A DNA stretch of 64,000 nucleotides from Mesorhizobium sp. AR07 (lineage in GTDB: Bacteria; Pseudomonadota; Alphaproteobacteria; Rhizobiales; Rhizobiaceae): NCBI RefSeq assembly GCF_024746815.1, contig NZ_CP080525.1, positions 4,210,501 to 4,274,500 of the forward strand, read 5' to 3'. Positions 35,276-44,377 of this stretch are shown here, piece after piece. Positions within the stretch are counted from its first letter, which is position 1; every line of letters starts with the position of its first letter. Both the position numbers and the translations under genes were made by a program. The notes beneath the pieces were generated by a model that did not search any database, was not told the DNA's origin, and saw nothing but the letters and a program-made list of their open reading frames with translations.

Positions 35276-36181
35276 CTATGAGAAATAAAACTTTTCGGCT
35301 GGCAGCATTTTCGGTGGCGTCTCGCCCAGCGCTTCGAACACCGAGATTTCGCAGACACGGCAGAGACCATCGAGGGCGAGGTCGTTGGCTTCGGTGCCGA
35401 ACGGGTCCTCGAGCTCTTCCGAAAGCGCGTCGAGGCCGAAGAAGGTGTAGGCGATCAGCGCCGTGAACAGAGGCGTCGCCCAACCGGTGCTCGAGATCAG
35501 GCCGATGGGCAGGAGCAGGCAGACGATGTAGGCCGTACGATGCACCAAAAGCGTATAGGCGAAGGGCAAGGGCGTGCCGGCGATGCGCTCGCAGCCGGCC
35601 TGGATGGCGGTGATCGACGCCAGCCTTTCATCGAGAATGCGAAAGCCGATCGGATCGACCTCGCCGGCCCGGCGCTGCGCGTTGGCGCGCCGGCCCATGC
35701 GCCTGACCATCTCGTCCGCCGGGTTGGCGAAGGTGGCGGCCGTATCCGCCTCGGCCTCGATGAAGGCGCGGGCGTCTTTCACGCTGTCGATCTTGCGCAA
35801 CTGGCCGCGCAGGAAATGACAGAAGGCCAGCGCCTCCATCAGCAAGGCACGCTGTTCGGCCGGATCGGCAATCAGGCTGGTGGTGGCACGCGCCAGATTG
35901 CGGATTTCGAAGACCAGCGTGCCCCACAGCTTGCGCGCCTCCCACCAGCGGTCGTAGGCGGCGTTGTTGCGGAAGGAGAGATAGATCGACAATGTCACGC
36001 CGACCAGACCGAAAGGCGTGATGTTGAAGACGCTGAAATCGAGATGGAACCGGCGCGCCACGGCAAGGATGACCGCCGAATAAAGCGCAAAACCCAGGAT
36101 CTGCGGCAGGATGCGTGGCACCACCGAACCGCGCATGACGAAGAACAGCTGCAGGAAGGTGGGGCGCGGGCGAACGATCAT
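35276..36181 (-). CDS. Bestrophin family ion channel
   Basis: The 301-residue inner-membrane protein has four hydrophobic regions. FSVFNITPFGLVGVTLSIYL, SFRNNAAYDRWWEARKLWG and the C-terminal ELEDPFGTEANDLALD are bestrophin/UPF0187 motifs. Bacterial homologues form pentameric cation or anion channels. The ATG at 36181 gives MIVRPRPTFLQLFFVMRGSV, the usual start. Confidence 0.9.
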   Translation of the reverse strand: MIVRPRPTFLQLFFVMRGSVVPRILPQILGFALYSAVILAVARRFHLDFSVFNITPFGLVGVTLSIYLSFRNNAAYDRWWEARKLWGTLVFEIRNLARATTSLIADPAEQRALLMEALAFCHFLRGQLRKIDSVKDARAFIEAEADTAATFANPADEMVRRMGRRANAQRRAGEVDPIGFRILDERLASITAIQAGCERIAGTPLPFAYTLLVHRTAYIVCLLLPIGLISSTGWATPLFTALIAYTFFGLDALSEELEDPFGTEANDLALDGLCRVCEISVFEALGETPPKMLPAEKFYFS

Positions 36182-36361
36182 CGAAAAGCCTCTCACGGAC
36201 CGCACTGGTCCTCAGCCTCTCTAATGTGCGATGCGACAGGCCGGCAAGCCCAGCCGTCAGCGACATCGCCATGTCGTGCGTGCAGCGCGTGCTGGCTATC
36301 TCGCCGGTCGCGGATATCCTGGAGCTTGCGGGCAATGGCCCATTCTGGACGAGAGAAATAA

Positions 36362-36769
36362 ATGACGGGCGAGACCGATCTGAAGACTCTGCTGGCGACG
36401 ATGACGCCGGAATTGCTGGCCGGCACCTATGTCTTCGTCACACTGGCGCCTGGCGTGCCTGTTGCCGAGAATCTCGAACCGGTGATGATCTTTCGCGAGC
36501 GCGAAGGCGTGACACTGATCGTGACCGAGGATGCGGCAAGGGAAGCGGGGCTGACCGCTTCATTTCGTTGCCGGATGGTGACGCTGAACATCCATTCGTC
36601 GCTGGAAGCCGTCGGCTTCCTCGCCGCGATCACCACGCGCCTGGCCACCGCCGGCATGGGCGTCAACCCGGTCTCGGCTTTTTATCACGACCATCTGTTC
36701 GTCCCCGCCGAGCGGGCAGAGGAAGCGCTGGAGCTGCTGCGCCGGCTGGCGACGGACAGCGCCGGCTGA
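36362..36769 (+). CDS. ACT domain-containing protein
   Basis: The 135-residue soluble protein contains LKTLLATMTPELLAGTYVFV, then NIHSSLEAVGFLAAITTRLA and HDHLFVPAERAEEALELL. It matches a two-part ACT-like family (DUF2241 type) of amino-acid-sensing folds without an enzyme domain. The target is unknown. It ends one base before the convergent GNAT gene. Confidence 0.85.
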   Translation: MTGETDLKTLLATMTPELLAGTYVFVTLAPGVPVAENLEPVMIFREREGVTLIVTEDAAREAGLTASFRCRMVTLNIHSSLEAVGFLAAITTRLATAGMGVNPVSAFYHDHLFVPAERAEEALELLRRLATDSAG

Positions 36770-36770
36770 A

Positions 36771-37223
36771 TCAGCGCCTGCGGACATAGAGGATGTCAGG
36801 CAGGCCTTCCTCGTTGCTGGTGCCGTCGCCAAAACCCTCGGCAATGAATCCATGGCGCTCGTAGAAGCGCCGTGCGCCGGTGTTGGCCTGGAAGCAATGC
36901 AGCTTGACCACCGGCAAGATCGCGGTCGCGTCAATCAGCAATCGACTGCCGATGCCTTGTCCCGTCCAGGCCGGATCGAGATAGAGCTGCTCCACCCATT
37001 CGCCGCTGACGGCAATGAAGCCGATAATCTTCTGGCCAGCCTCGGTGACCGTCACCTGCTGCCGTGGCAGTACGATGTCGCGGATGAAGGCAAGGTCCTC
37101 GTCCGGCGTATGGATGACTGGCATCCAGTCGAACGAGCCAAGCGCCGCCCGCATCATCCTTGCGATGGCACCTGCATCCGAACCGATGGCCGGACGCAAC
37201 GCAACCTCGGCGCTATCGCTCAT
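36771..37223 (-). CDS. GNAT family N-acetyltransferase
   Basis: The 150-residue protein has the acetyl-CoA loop LYLDPAWTGQGIGSRLLIDA near residue 81 and a CFQANTGARRFYERHGFIAE block near 113, typical of GNAT enzymes. The substrate is unknown. Confidence 0.87.
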   Translation of the reverse strand: MSDSAEVALRPAIGSDAGAIARMMRAALGSFDWMPVIHTPDEDLAFIRDIVLPRQQVTVTEAGQKIIGFIAVSGEWVEQLYLDPAWTGQGIGSRLLIDATAILPVVKLHCFQANTGARRFYERHGFIAEGFGDGTSNEEGLPDILYVRRR

Positions 37224-37242
37224 AAACGTTCCTTAACAGAGA

Positions 37243-37302
37243 CCGGCGCCGCCCCTCATCCCCCTGCCGGGACCTTCTCCCCTTGAACGGGGAGAAGAGA
37301 GC
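37243..37302. repeat. Repeat family B, partial copy
   Basis: Only the left arm is present: GCGCCGCCCCTCATCCCCCT, then TCTCCCCTTGAACGGGGAGA. It lies downstream of asd and upstream of the GNAT gene. Confidence 0.7.
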
Positions 37303-37438
37303 TAGCGGCCAAGGGCCGAGCCCGCGACCGCGGGCCGCCGGTCGTCCGGCGCCCCCCGCGGAGGGCCCGCCGCGGCAGCGGCGATACGGCCCGTGAGCGA
37401 AACTCAAATCGGCCGAAGGCCGAGCCCGTGAGCGAAAA
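37303..37438. repeat. GC-rich degenerate repeat block after asd
   Basis: The element GCCCGTGAGCGAAA(A)CT occurs twice (37389-37404 and 37425-37440), and GGCCGAGCCCG also occurs twice. Between them lies an extremely GC-rich stretch with several CGGCGG/CCGCCG fold-backs. The second copy touches the asd stop codon. No gene is visible. Confidence 0.6.
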
Positions 37439-38473
37439 CTATGCCGCCTTCTTCTTCGGCTGGATCAGGCCGCGCTCGACCAGCAGCTCTGCGATCTGCA
37501 CCGCGTTGAGCGCCGCGCCCTTGCGCAGATTGTCGGAGACGATCCACATCGACAGGCCGTTGTCGATGGTCGAATCCTCGCGGATGCGCGAGATGAAGGT
37601 GGCGTCCTCGCCGGCCGATTCCAGTGGCGTGATGTAGCCGCCGTCCTCGCGCTTGTCCAAGACCTGGCAGCCCGGCGCCTCGCGCAGGATGTCGCGCGCC
37701 TCGTCGGCGGTGATCGGCTTTTCGAACTCGATGTTGACCGCTTCCGAATGGCCGATGAACACCGGTACGCGCACGCAGGTCGCCGTCAGCTTGATCTTGG
37801 GGTCGAGCATCTTCTTGGTCTCGGCGACCATCTTCCACTCTTCCTTGGTCGAGCCGTCGTCGAGGAAGACGTCGATATGCGGAATGACGTTGAAGGCGAT
37901 GCGCTTGGTGAACTTCTTGACCTCGACGCCATCGGCGACGAACACGGCCCGCGTCTGCGTGAACAGCTCGTCCATGCCTTCCTTGCCGGCGCCCGACACC
38001 GACTGGTAGGTGGCGACGACCACGCGCTTGATGGTGGCGAAATCGTGCAGCGGCTTCAGCGCCACCACCAGCTGCGCCGTCGAGCAGTTCGGGTTGGCGA
38101 TGATGTTCTTGCGCGTGAACAGCGAGATCGCATCCGGGTTCACTTCCGGCACGATCAGCGGCACATCCTGATCGTAGCGGAAGGCCGACGAATTATCGAT
38201 GACGACGCAGCCCTGCTTGCCGATCTTCGGCGACCATTCCTTGGAGACATTGCCGCCGGCCGACATGATGCAGATGTCGGTGTCGGAAAAATCATACTGG
38301 TCGAGCGTCCTGACCTTCAGCGTGCGGTCGCCGAACGACACTTCGGTGCCCTGGCTGCGCCGCGAGGCCAGTGCCACCACTTCGCTCACCGGAAAGCCGC
38401 GCTCTTCGAGTATGTTAAGCATTTCCCGGCCCACATTGCCCGTGGCGCCGACGATCGCAATCTTGAAACTCAT
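37439..38473 (-). CDS. asd: Aspartate-semialdehyde dehydrogenase
   Basis: The 344-residue enzyme makes aspartate semialdehyde for lysine, diaminopimelate, threonine and methionine. The NADP motif IVGATGNVGREMLNILEERG is at residues 7-26, the catalytic Cys in IIANPNCSTAQLVVAL near 132, and GKEGMDELFTQT and VPVFIGHSEAVNIEF follow. It is full length and close to leuB and leuD, as in many rhizobia. Confidence 0.96.
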   Translation of the reverse strand: MSFKIAIVGATGNVGREMLNILEERGFPVSEVVALASRRSQGTEVSFGDRTLKVRTLDQYDFSDTDICIMSAGGNVSKEWSPKIGKQGCVVIDNSSAFRYDQDVPLIVPEVNPDAISLFTRKNIIANPNCSTAQLVVALKPLHDFATIKRVVVATYQSVSGAGKEGMDELFTQTRAVFVADGVEVKKFTKRIAFNVIPHIDVFLDDGSTKEEWKMVAETKKMLDPKIKLTATCVRVPVFIGHSEAVNIEFEKPITADEARDILREAPGCQVLDKREDGGYITPLESAGEDATFISRIREDSTIDNGLSMWIVSDNLRKGAALNAVQIAELLVERGLIQPKKKAA

Positions 38474-38841
38474 CAGAAATCTCCTGTCCCTCTCCGCTCG
38501 GTTTTTGGAGAAAACCCGCCGGCCGATGCGGGTTTCAACCCCCGGGCCGGACCCGGGAGAGGGTGGTTAGGCCAAGGGAATCAGACCGTTTTGGTGGTCG
38601 TTTTGCCAGTTTTGGCCAAGAACATGGTTTTGCTGGAACGAGGAGACGCGACGACGCGCCCGGCCCAATGATTTGCATCGTGGCCAGGGAAATCGAATGC
38701 AAGAACCGCCATCAAAAGGCCGCGCATCGAAACTGTCCTGTTCGGTGCCGGCTTTTACGCGGTTTGCGTCAAGAGTCAATTGCCGCGCCGTGGGCCGATC
38801 GCTTGAAGTTGAGTTTGCTGGCTGCCAGTTCTGGAGCGCCG
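38474..38841. other. Gap upstream of asd with a leader hairpin
   Basis: The asd leader contains a stem AAACCCGC/GCGGGTTT at 38515-38537 and an adjacent CCCGGGCC/GGACCCGGG fold, both without a T-tract. The rest up to the family B repeat shows no gene. Confidence 0.4.
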
Positions 38842-39026
38842 CACTGCCCCTCACCTGCCTGCCGGCATCCTCTCCCCGTATAGTGACGGGGAGAGGGACG
38901 CGGTCGTCAGCGGTTTCGCCAATTGTCTGCGTTGCGGAAAAGATGCCGGCGTTGCAACTGCCCCCTTCTCCCCGTCACTATACGGGGAGAAGTGCCCGGC
39001 AGGGCGATGAGGGGCGGCGCCCAGTT
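38842..39026. repeat. Palindromic repeat family B, copy 3 (intact reference)
   Basis: This uninterrupted 185-base copy runs from CGCACTGCCCCTCACCTGCC through TCTCCCCGTATAGTGACGGG to GGCAGGGCGATGAGGGGCGG. It shows the sequence present before the IS481 and IS110 insertions into copies 1 and 4. Confidence 0.85.
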
Positions 39027-39173
39027 CAACGATTGGCTGGCCTCGGCGAGCCGCTTGCCCTGTACAATAGCGGCCGCAAGAAGTACGAACGGCCAAGATT
39101 GTTTGGCTGGCGCGGAGTCAGCCCCGGCACGTGCTTCATGACGAGCGCAGACCCCGAATTCCGAAAGAGTAAG

Positions 39174-41048
39174 ATGTCCAACTTCGAAGCTATTGTTCCA
39201 GCGCTTGCCAGGGCGCTGGAAAAACGCGGCTATTCCGAACTGACGCCGGTGCAGAAGGCGGTTCTGGCCCCCGAACTCGGGCAGGCCGATGCGCTGGTGT
39301 CGGCGCAGACCGGCTCCGGCAAGACGGTGGCCTTCGGTCTCGCCTTGGCGCCGACCCTGCTGGGCGAGGCGGAGCGCTTCGGCCACGCCGCGGCGCCGCT
39401 GGCGCTGGCGGTGGCGCCGACGCGCGAACTGGCGCTGCAGGTGACGCGCGAGCTGGAATGGCTCTACGAGCTGACCGGCGCCACGGTGGCGTCCTGCGTC
39501 GGCGGCATGGACATGCGCAGCGAGCGGCGTGTGCTGGAGCGCGGCGCCCACATCGTTGTCGGCACGCCCGGCCGGCTGCGCGACCACATCACGCGGCATT
39601 CGCTCGACATGTCGGCGCTCAAGGCCGTGGTGCTGGACGAGGCCGACGAGATGCTCGATCTCGGTTTTCGCGAGGACCTCGAATTCATCCTCGACGCCGC
39701 ACCGGCCGAGCGCCGCACGCTGATGTTCTCGGCCACCGTGCCGCGCTCCATCGCCACGCTCGCCCAGGGCTATCAGCACAATGCCGTGCGCATCTCGGCC
39801 GCCGGCGAGGAAAAGCAGCATCTCGACATCGAATACCGGGCGCTGAGCGTGACCCAGGCCGATCGCGAAAACGCCATCATCAACGTGCTGCGTTTCTATG
39901 AGGCCAAGAACGCGCTGGTGTTCTGCAACACCCGCGCCGCCGTCAACCATCTGACCGCGCGCTTCAACAACCGCAATTTCTCGGTCGTCGCACTGTCGGG
40001 CGAACTCAGCCAGAACGAACGCAGCCATGCTTTGCAGGCGATGCGCGATGGCCGCGCCAAGGTGTGTATCGCCACCGACGTGGCGGCGCGCGGCATCGAC
40101 CTGCCCAATCTCGAGCTGGTGATCCATGCCGACCTGCCGACCAATCCGGAGACGCTGCTGCACCGCAGCGGCCGCACCGGCCGCGCCGGCCGCAAGGGCG
40201 TCAGCGCGCTGATCGTGCCCAACAGCGCCCGCAAGCGCACCGAGCGGCTGTTGCAGAACGCCGGGCTCAAGGCGACATGGGCAAGCCCGCCTTCGGCTGA
40301 CGACGTGCTGCGCCGCGACGACGAGCGCGTCCTGGCCGACCCCGCCTTCAGCGAGCCGGTGAAGGACGAGGAGCGCGGCTTCATCGGAGAGCTTCTCGAC
40401 AAGCATGGCGCCGAACAGGTGGCCGCCGCCTTCGTGCGCCTGTGCCGGTCCAGCCGCTCGGCGCCCGAGGATCTCATGGAAATCGCGCCGTTCACGCCAT
40501 CGCGTGAAAAACCGGCGGGCGAAAATTTTACGCGCCGGGATGAAGCGCCCAGCCGCCGCGACGATTTCGGCGCCAGCGTCTGGTTCTCGCTGTCGGTCGG
40601 ACGCCGGCAGAATGCCGAGCCGCGCTGGCTGATCCCGATGCTGTGCCGCGCCGGCAGCATCAGCAAGCGCGAGATCGGCGCCATCAAGATGCAGCCGGAA
40701 GAGACCTTCGTGCAGATCGCGGCGGACTGGGCCGACCGCTTCGTGGCGGCGATCGGTCCCGACCGCAAAGTGCAAAACAACATCGTCGTGAAGCGGCTCG
40801 ACGGCACGCCCGATTTGTCGCGGGCCGGCTATCAGCCGCCAAGCCCGGACAAGAAGCCGCATCGCGGCAAGGCGCCGTTCGACCCCAACACGCCAAAGCC
40901 GAAATTCGAGAAGCGTGCACCGGCGGCATCCGACCAGCGCCCGCCGGCCGCGCATGAGGCAAAACCGTGGGCCAAAAAGCCGGGCAAGCCGAAATTCGAC
41001 AACACCGGCGCGCCGAAGCACAAGAAGGCGAAGAAGCGGCCAGCCTAG
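39174..41048 (+). CDS. DEAD-box RNA helicase with DbpA-type RNA-binding domain
   Basis: The 624-residue protein has Q motif and motif I SAQTGSGKTVAFGLAL, motif Ia APTRELALQVT, motif II VLDEADEML, motif III FSATVPRS, and the second helicase domain ending HRSGRTGRAGRKG. A DbpA/CsdA-like RNA-binding fold (SVWFSLSVGRRQNAEPRWLI) lies near residue 465, then a basic Pro/Lys tail. A role in ribosome assembly or cold adaptation is likely. I use ATG 39174; the in-frame frame upstream crosses repeat B. Confidence 0.93.
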   Translation: MSNFEAIVPALARALEKRGYSELTPVQKAVLAPELGQADALVSAQTGSGKTVAFGLALAPTLLGEAERFGHAAAPLALAVAPTRELALQVTRELEWLYELTGATVASCVGGMDMRSERRVLERGAHIVVGTPGRLRDHITRHSLDMSALKAVVLDEADEMLDLGFREDLEFILDAAPAERRTLMFSATVPRSIATLAQGYQHNAVRISAAGEEKQHLDIEYRALSVTQADRENAIINVLRFYEAKNALVFCNTRAAVNHLTARFNNRNFSVVALSGELSQNERSHALQAMRDGRAKVCIATDVAARGIDLPNLELVIHADLPTNPETLLHRSGRTGRAGRKGVSALIVPNSARKRTERLLQNAGLKATWASPPSADDVLRRDDERVLADPAFSEPVKDEERGFIGELLDKHGAEQVAAAFVRLCRSSRSAPEDLMEIAPFTPSREKPAGENFTRRDEAPSRRDDFGASVWFSLSVGRRQNAEPRWLIPMLCRAGSISKREIGAIKMQPEETFVQIAADWADRFVAAIGPDRKVQNNIVVKRLDGTPDLSRAGYQPPSPDKKPHRGKAPFDPNTPKPKFEKRAPAASDQRPPAAHEAKPWAKKPGKPKFDNTGAPKHKKAKKRPA

Positions 41049-41100
41049 TTCCGCAGTGAGCGTCGGCAGGCCTTTCGGCGGCAGATCGCAAACCTAAAGG

Positions 41101-41290
41101 ATTTGTTCTGTAGCGATCCTTCCCACCCCCCTCTGTCCTGCCGGACATCTCCCCCGCAAGGGGGGAGATTGGATGTCACGACTGCTTTCGCCTATCCTCA
41201 ACGTCGAAGAAAAAGCGCCATCAGAGCAAACTGCTAATCTCCCCACTTGCGGGGGAGATGTCCGGCAGGACAGAGGGGGGTGCTGTCCCG
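41101..41290. repeat. Palindromic repeat family A, copy 2
   Basis: The copy runs from GTAGCGATCCTTCCCACCCC to CAGAGGGGGGTGCTGTCCCG, with inverted arms around a 90-base centre. It lies in the 437-base gap after the helicase gene. Confidence 0.85.
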
Positions 41291-41332
41291 CCGACATCAC
41301 ATAAACTTCTGCACCGCCGCAGCGTTCCAAAT

Positions 41333-41392
41333 ATCTCGGATTCCAGGATCTCCGCGCGCCGCTTCGCGTTCGCTCCGCCCGGGATGACGAAG
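41333..41392. repeat. Dispersed repeat family G, copy 3
   Basis: The copy is TCGGATTCCAGGATCTCCGC...TTCGCTCCGCCCGGGATGAC, in the same orientation as 12445-12500. Confidence 0.7.
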
Positions 41393-41485
41393 GATATGGC
41401 CACCGCATTTTCGCGGGTGCCCCTTGCGATCTGCCGGAACTTTGAACAGTCTGGGTCGGGCGCGAATGACAGGCGGGGGCAGGAT

Positions 41486-42190
41486 ATGCGCGGCGAAGTG
41501 CTTCACTATGACGAGGACCAAGGCTTCGGCTTCATCACCGGAGCCGACGGCAATCGCTACACCTTCACCCGCGAGAACCTGCGCCGGGTGACCGCCATGC
41601 CCAAGGGCACGGCCGTCGAGTTCCAGGCGGGCGGCGGCCAGGCGCGCGATGTCTTTTCGATCGCCGCCCAGACGGCCACCCCGGCCGCCGACGCCAGCGC
41701 GAACGCCGCACCGGCTCAGGCCAGCAATGCCGTGGGCGCAACCCAGGCGCAGCATTTCGGCCGTTCTCCCGAGCCGGCCGAACCCACCGATTTGTGGGGT
41801 TATTTCTGGCGCGCCCTGACGCGGAACTACTTCAATTTCGCCGGCCGCGCCCGGCGCAAGGAATATTGGGGCTATTTCCTGTTCTGGGTGGTCTCGCTGC
41901 TGATCATCGGCGGCATCGGCCTGTTCGCCGACAGCGAAATGGGCAATTTCGACAGCAGCGTGTCGGCGGCGGTGACCGTTGGCCTGTGCGGCGCCTTCCT
42001 GCTGGCGACCCTCCTGCCCAGCCTCGGCATGACCGTCCGCCGCATCCACGACATCGGCTTGTCGGGCTGGCTTTACTTGCTGGTCTTCATCCCGACCATC
42101 GGCAGCCTGATCATCCTGGTGTTCGCGCTGATCCCGACGCAGGCCAGGGAAAACCAGTGGGGACCGGTGCCGGCAGGCGTCAAGGTGTAA
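41486..42190 (+). CDS. Cold-shock-like domain fused to DUF805 membrane domain (paralogue 1)
   Basis: The 234-residue protein starts MRGEVLHYDEDQGFGFITGA, a cold-shock/OB-fold-like sheet of about 60 residues. An Ala/Pro-rich linker follows. From about residue 105 it is a DUF805 domain with several membrane segments (NYFNFAGRARRKEYWGYFLF, VRRIHDIGLSGWLYLL). The ATG at 41486 has a GGGGGCAGGA site. A fusion of a nucleic-acid-binding fold with a membrane domain suggests a membrane-tethered sensor, but this is inference. Confidence 0.85.
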   Translation: MRGEVLHYDEDQGFGFITGADGNRYTFTRENLRRVTAMPKGTAVEFQAGGGQARDVFSIAAQTATPAADASANAAPAQASNAVGATQAQHFGRSPEPAEPTDLWGYFWRALTRNYFNFAGRARRKEYWGYFLFWVVSLLIIGGIGLFADSEMGNFDSSVSAAVTVGLCGAFLLATLLPSLGMTVRRIHDIGLSGWLYLLVFIPTIGSLIILVFALIPTQARENQWGPVPAGVKV

Positions 42191-42262
42191 CTAAGACGTG
42201 CGTATTGCAATCGTGAGCAACCCTGAGTAGTATTTGCGCGACGCAATGTGAAAGGGCAGGGC

Positions 42263-42922
42263 ATGCGCGGCACGGTGTTCCACTACGACCAGGATCAGGA
42301 CTACGGTTACATCAACGGAATCGACGGCAAGCGCTATATCTTTGCCGGTAGCGATCTGACCCAGGAAGTGACCCTCGTCAGGGGCACTCTTGTCGAGTTC
42401 CAACCAGGCGACGGCACAGCGCATGGCATAGTCGCCGCCCCAGCCGCGCCATCGTCAAGCGCCGGTCGGCCACGGCAGCCTGGCGGTATTGCCGAAAACC
42501 GGCCTGCCCGTTCCACAGGACTGTGGGCCTACTTCTGCCGCGCGGTGATCGCGGACTATTGCAATTTCAACGGACGCGCCCGCCGCAAGGAATTTTGGGC
42601 GTTCTGGCTATTCTCCACCCTCGGGATAGTCGCGCTTTTCGGCTTCGGAGTACTCGTTGACCTGGCTATCAACGGCTTCGGCGTCAACGCGGACAGGACA
42701 CAGATAGGGTTCCTACCCGTCTTGATTTTCGTTTTGGGATTAATCCTGCCATGGATTGCGCTTATCGTGCGGCGTATTCACGACGCCGGCCGGAGCGGCT
42801 GGTTTGCGCTACTCTGCTTCACCCCAGCCACCGGTGCCGTGGCCTTTCTGATCTTCGGGCTCATCCCGTCTCAGGTGGGCGAAAACCGCTGGGGACCTAT
42901 GCCGGCAGGAGTCAGGATTTAG
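42263..42922 (+). CDS. Cold-shock-like domain fused to DUF805 membrane domain (paralogue 2)
   Basis: The 219-residue tandem copy of the preceding gene starts MRGTVFHYDQDQDYGYINGI, with a shorter linker. The DUF805 part (YCNFNGRARRKEFWAFWLF, VRRIHDAGRSGWFALLCF) ends ENRWGPMPAGVRI versus ENQWGPVPAGVKV. The start at 42263 is set by alignment with paralogue 1; an ATG 15 bases upstream is possible. Lower third-position GC than in copy 1 hints at a relaxed or different history. Confidence 0.83.
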   Translation: MRGTVFHYDQDQDYGYINGIDGKRYIFAGSDLTQEVTLVRGTLVEFQPGDGTAHGIVAAPAAPSSSAGRPRQPGGIAENRPARSTGLWAYFCRAVIADYCNFNGRARRKEFWAFWLFSTLGIVALFGFGVLVDLAINGFGVNADRTQIGFLPVLIFVLGLILPWIALIVRRIHDAGRSGWFALLCFTPATGAVAFLIFGLIPSQVGENRWGPMPAGVRI

Positions 42923-42923
42923 A

Positions 42924-44027
42924 CTAGCCCAGGAACTTGGCGATGATCGCATCGCCCATCTCGACGGTGCCGACCTCGGTCATGCCCTCGGACAGGATGT
43001 CCTTTGTCCGCAGGCCTTCGTCGAGCACGGCGGCGATCGCGGCTTCCACACGGTCGGCTTCATCAACCATGCCGAAGGAATAGCGCAGGCACATGGCGAA
43101 GGAGGCGATCATGGCGATCGGGTTGGCGATGCCCTTGCCGGCGATATCAGGCGCCGAGCCGTGCACGGGTTCATAGAGCGCCTTGCGCTTCTTGGTCTTC
43201 GCGTCCGGTGCGCCGAGCGAGGCCGAGGGCAGCATGCCGATCGAGCCGGTCAGCATGGCGGCGATGTCGGACAGCATGTCGCCGAACAGATTGTCGGTGA
43301 CGATGACGTCGAACTGTTTTGGCCAGCGCACCAGCTGCATGCCGCCGGCATCGGCCAGCATGTGGTCGAGCTTGACGTCGGAATAGCGCGCCTTGTGGGT
43401 CTGGGTGACGACCTCGTTCCACAGCACGCCCGACTTCATGACGTTGCGCTTTTCCATCGAGGTGACGTGGTTCTTGCGTGTGCGCGCCAGCTCGAACGCG
43501 ACGCCCGAGATGCGCTCGATCTCGAACGTGTCGTAGACCTGGGTGTCGATGCCGCGCTTCTGGCCGTTGCCGAGATCGATGATCTGCTTGGGCTCGCCGA
43601 AATAGACGCCGCCGGTCAGCTCGCGCACGATCAGGATGTCGAGGCCTTCGACCACTTCCTGCTTGAGCGAGGACGATGCCGCGAGCGCCGGATAGCAGAT
43701 GGCGGGGCGCAGATTGGCGAACAGCTCCATGTCTTTGCGCAGCCGCAGCAGGCCGGCCTCCGGGCGCACCTCGTAAGGCACGGCATCCCATTTCGGCCCG
43801 CCGACGGCGCCGAACAGCACCGCGTCGGCGGCCATCGCCTTTTCCATGTCGGCATCGGAAATCGCCGCGCCATGCGCATCGTAGGCGCAGCCGCCGACCA
43901 GGCCGTCCTCGGTGGCAAAGCCGCTGCCGAGCTTGTCGTTCATGGCTGATATCAGCTTCTTGACCTCGGCCATCGCCTCCGGACCGATGCCGTCGCCGGC
44001 GAGCAGGAAAAGATGCTTCGTTGCCAT
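42924..44027 (-). CDS. leuB: 3-isopropylmalate dehydrogenase
   Basis: The 367-residue enzyme carries out NAD-dependent oxidative decarboxylation in leucine synthesis. The N-terminus LFLLAGDGIGPEAMAEVKKL, the substrate arginines in LLRLRKDMELFANLRP, and VIVTDNLFGDMLSDIAAMLT with the metal aspartates are all present. The ATG at 44027 matches the family start. It is on the same strand as leuD and asd but separated from both. Confidence 0.96.
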   Translation of the reverse strand: MATKHLFLLAGDGIGPEAMAEVKKLISAMNDKLGSGFATEDGLVGGCAYDAHGAAISDADMEKAMAADAVLFGAVGGPKWDAVPYEVRPEAGLLRLRKDMELFANLRPAICYPALAASSSLKQEVVEGLDILIVRELTGGVYFGEPKQIIDLGNGQKRGIDTQVYDTFEIERISGVAFELARTRKNHVTSMEKRNVMKSGVLWNEVVTQTHKARYSDVKLDHMLADAGGMQLVRWPKQFDVIVTDNLFGDMLSDIAAMLTGSIGMLPSASLGAPDAKTKKRKALYEPVHGSAPDIAGKGIANPIAMIASFAMCLRYSFGMVDEADRVEAAIAAVLDEGLRTKDILSEGMTEVGTVEMGDAIIAKFLG

Positions 44028-44159
44028 GGAAAACCGTCCCGGAAAGATTTGAACCGCGGCCTTGCTAAACGCCAAGCGCCCGGCGCGCAAGGGGAGAGCG
44101 CTGCGACGCCGAACAAGCGCAGCTTCTCGGCGCTTTGCAACGCCCTCCTCCGGCTTGCC

Positions 44160-44310
44160 GGCCTCTCAAGACTTGGCTTCCTCGCCCCCACGAAGTGGGG
44201 GAGAGGTGTCCGCGAAGCGGGCGGAGAGGGGGCTTTCGTAGGGCGCAGTCCCCTCTCCGTCTCGGCTTCACCGAGCCACCTCTCCCCACTTTCGTGGGGC
44301 GAGGAACCCA
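44160..44310. repeat. Palindromic repeat family C-like, copy 2
   Basis: The arms GGCTTCCTCGCCCCCACGAA and CTTTCGTGGGGCGAGGAACC flank inner AGAGGGGGC and CAGTCCCCTCT pieces. It occupies most of the 350-base gap upstream of leuB. Confidence 0.7.
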
Positions 44311-44377
44311 AGCCTGGGATAGCGCTGCGATCCTTCGCACCAGCGTCGCCGCCCCTGCGGCGCCTCGCCAGAAACCG

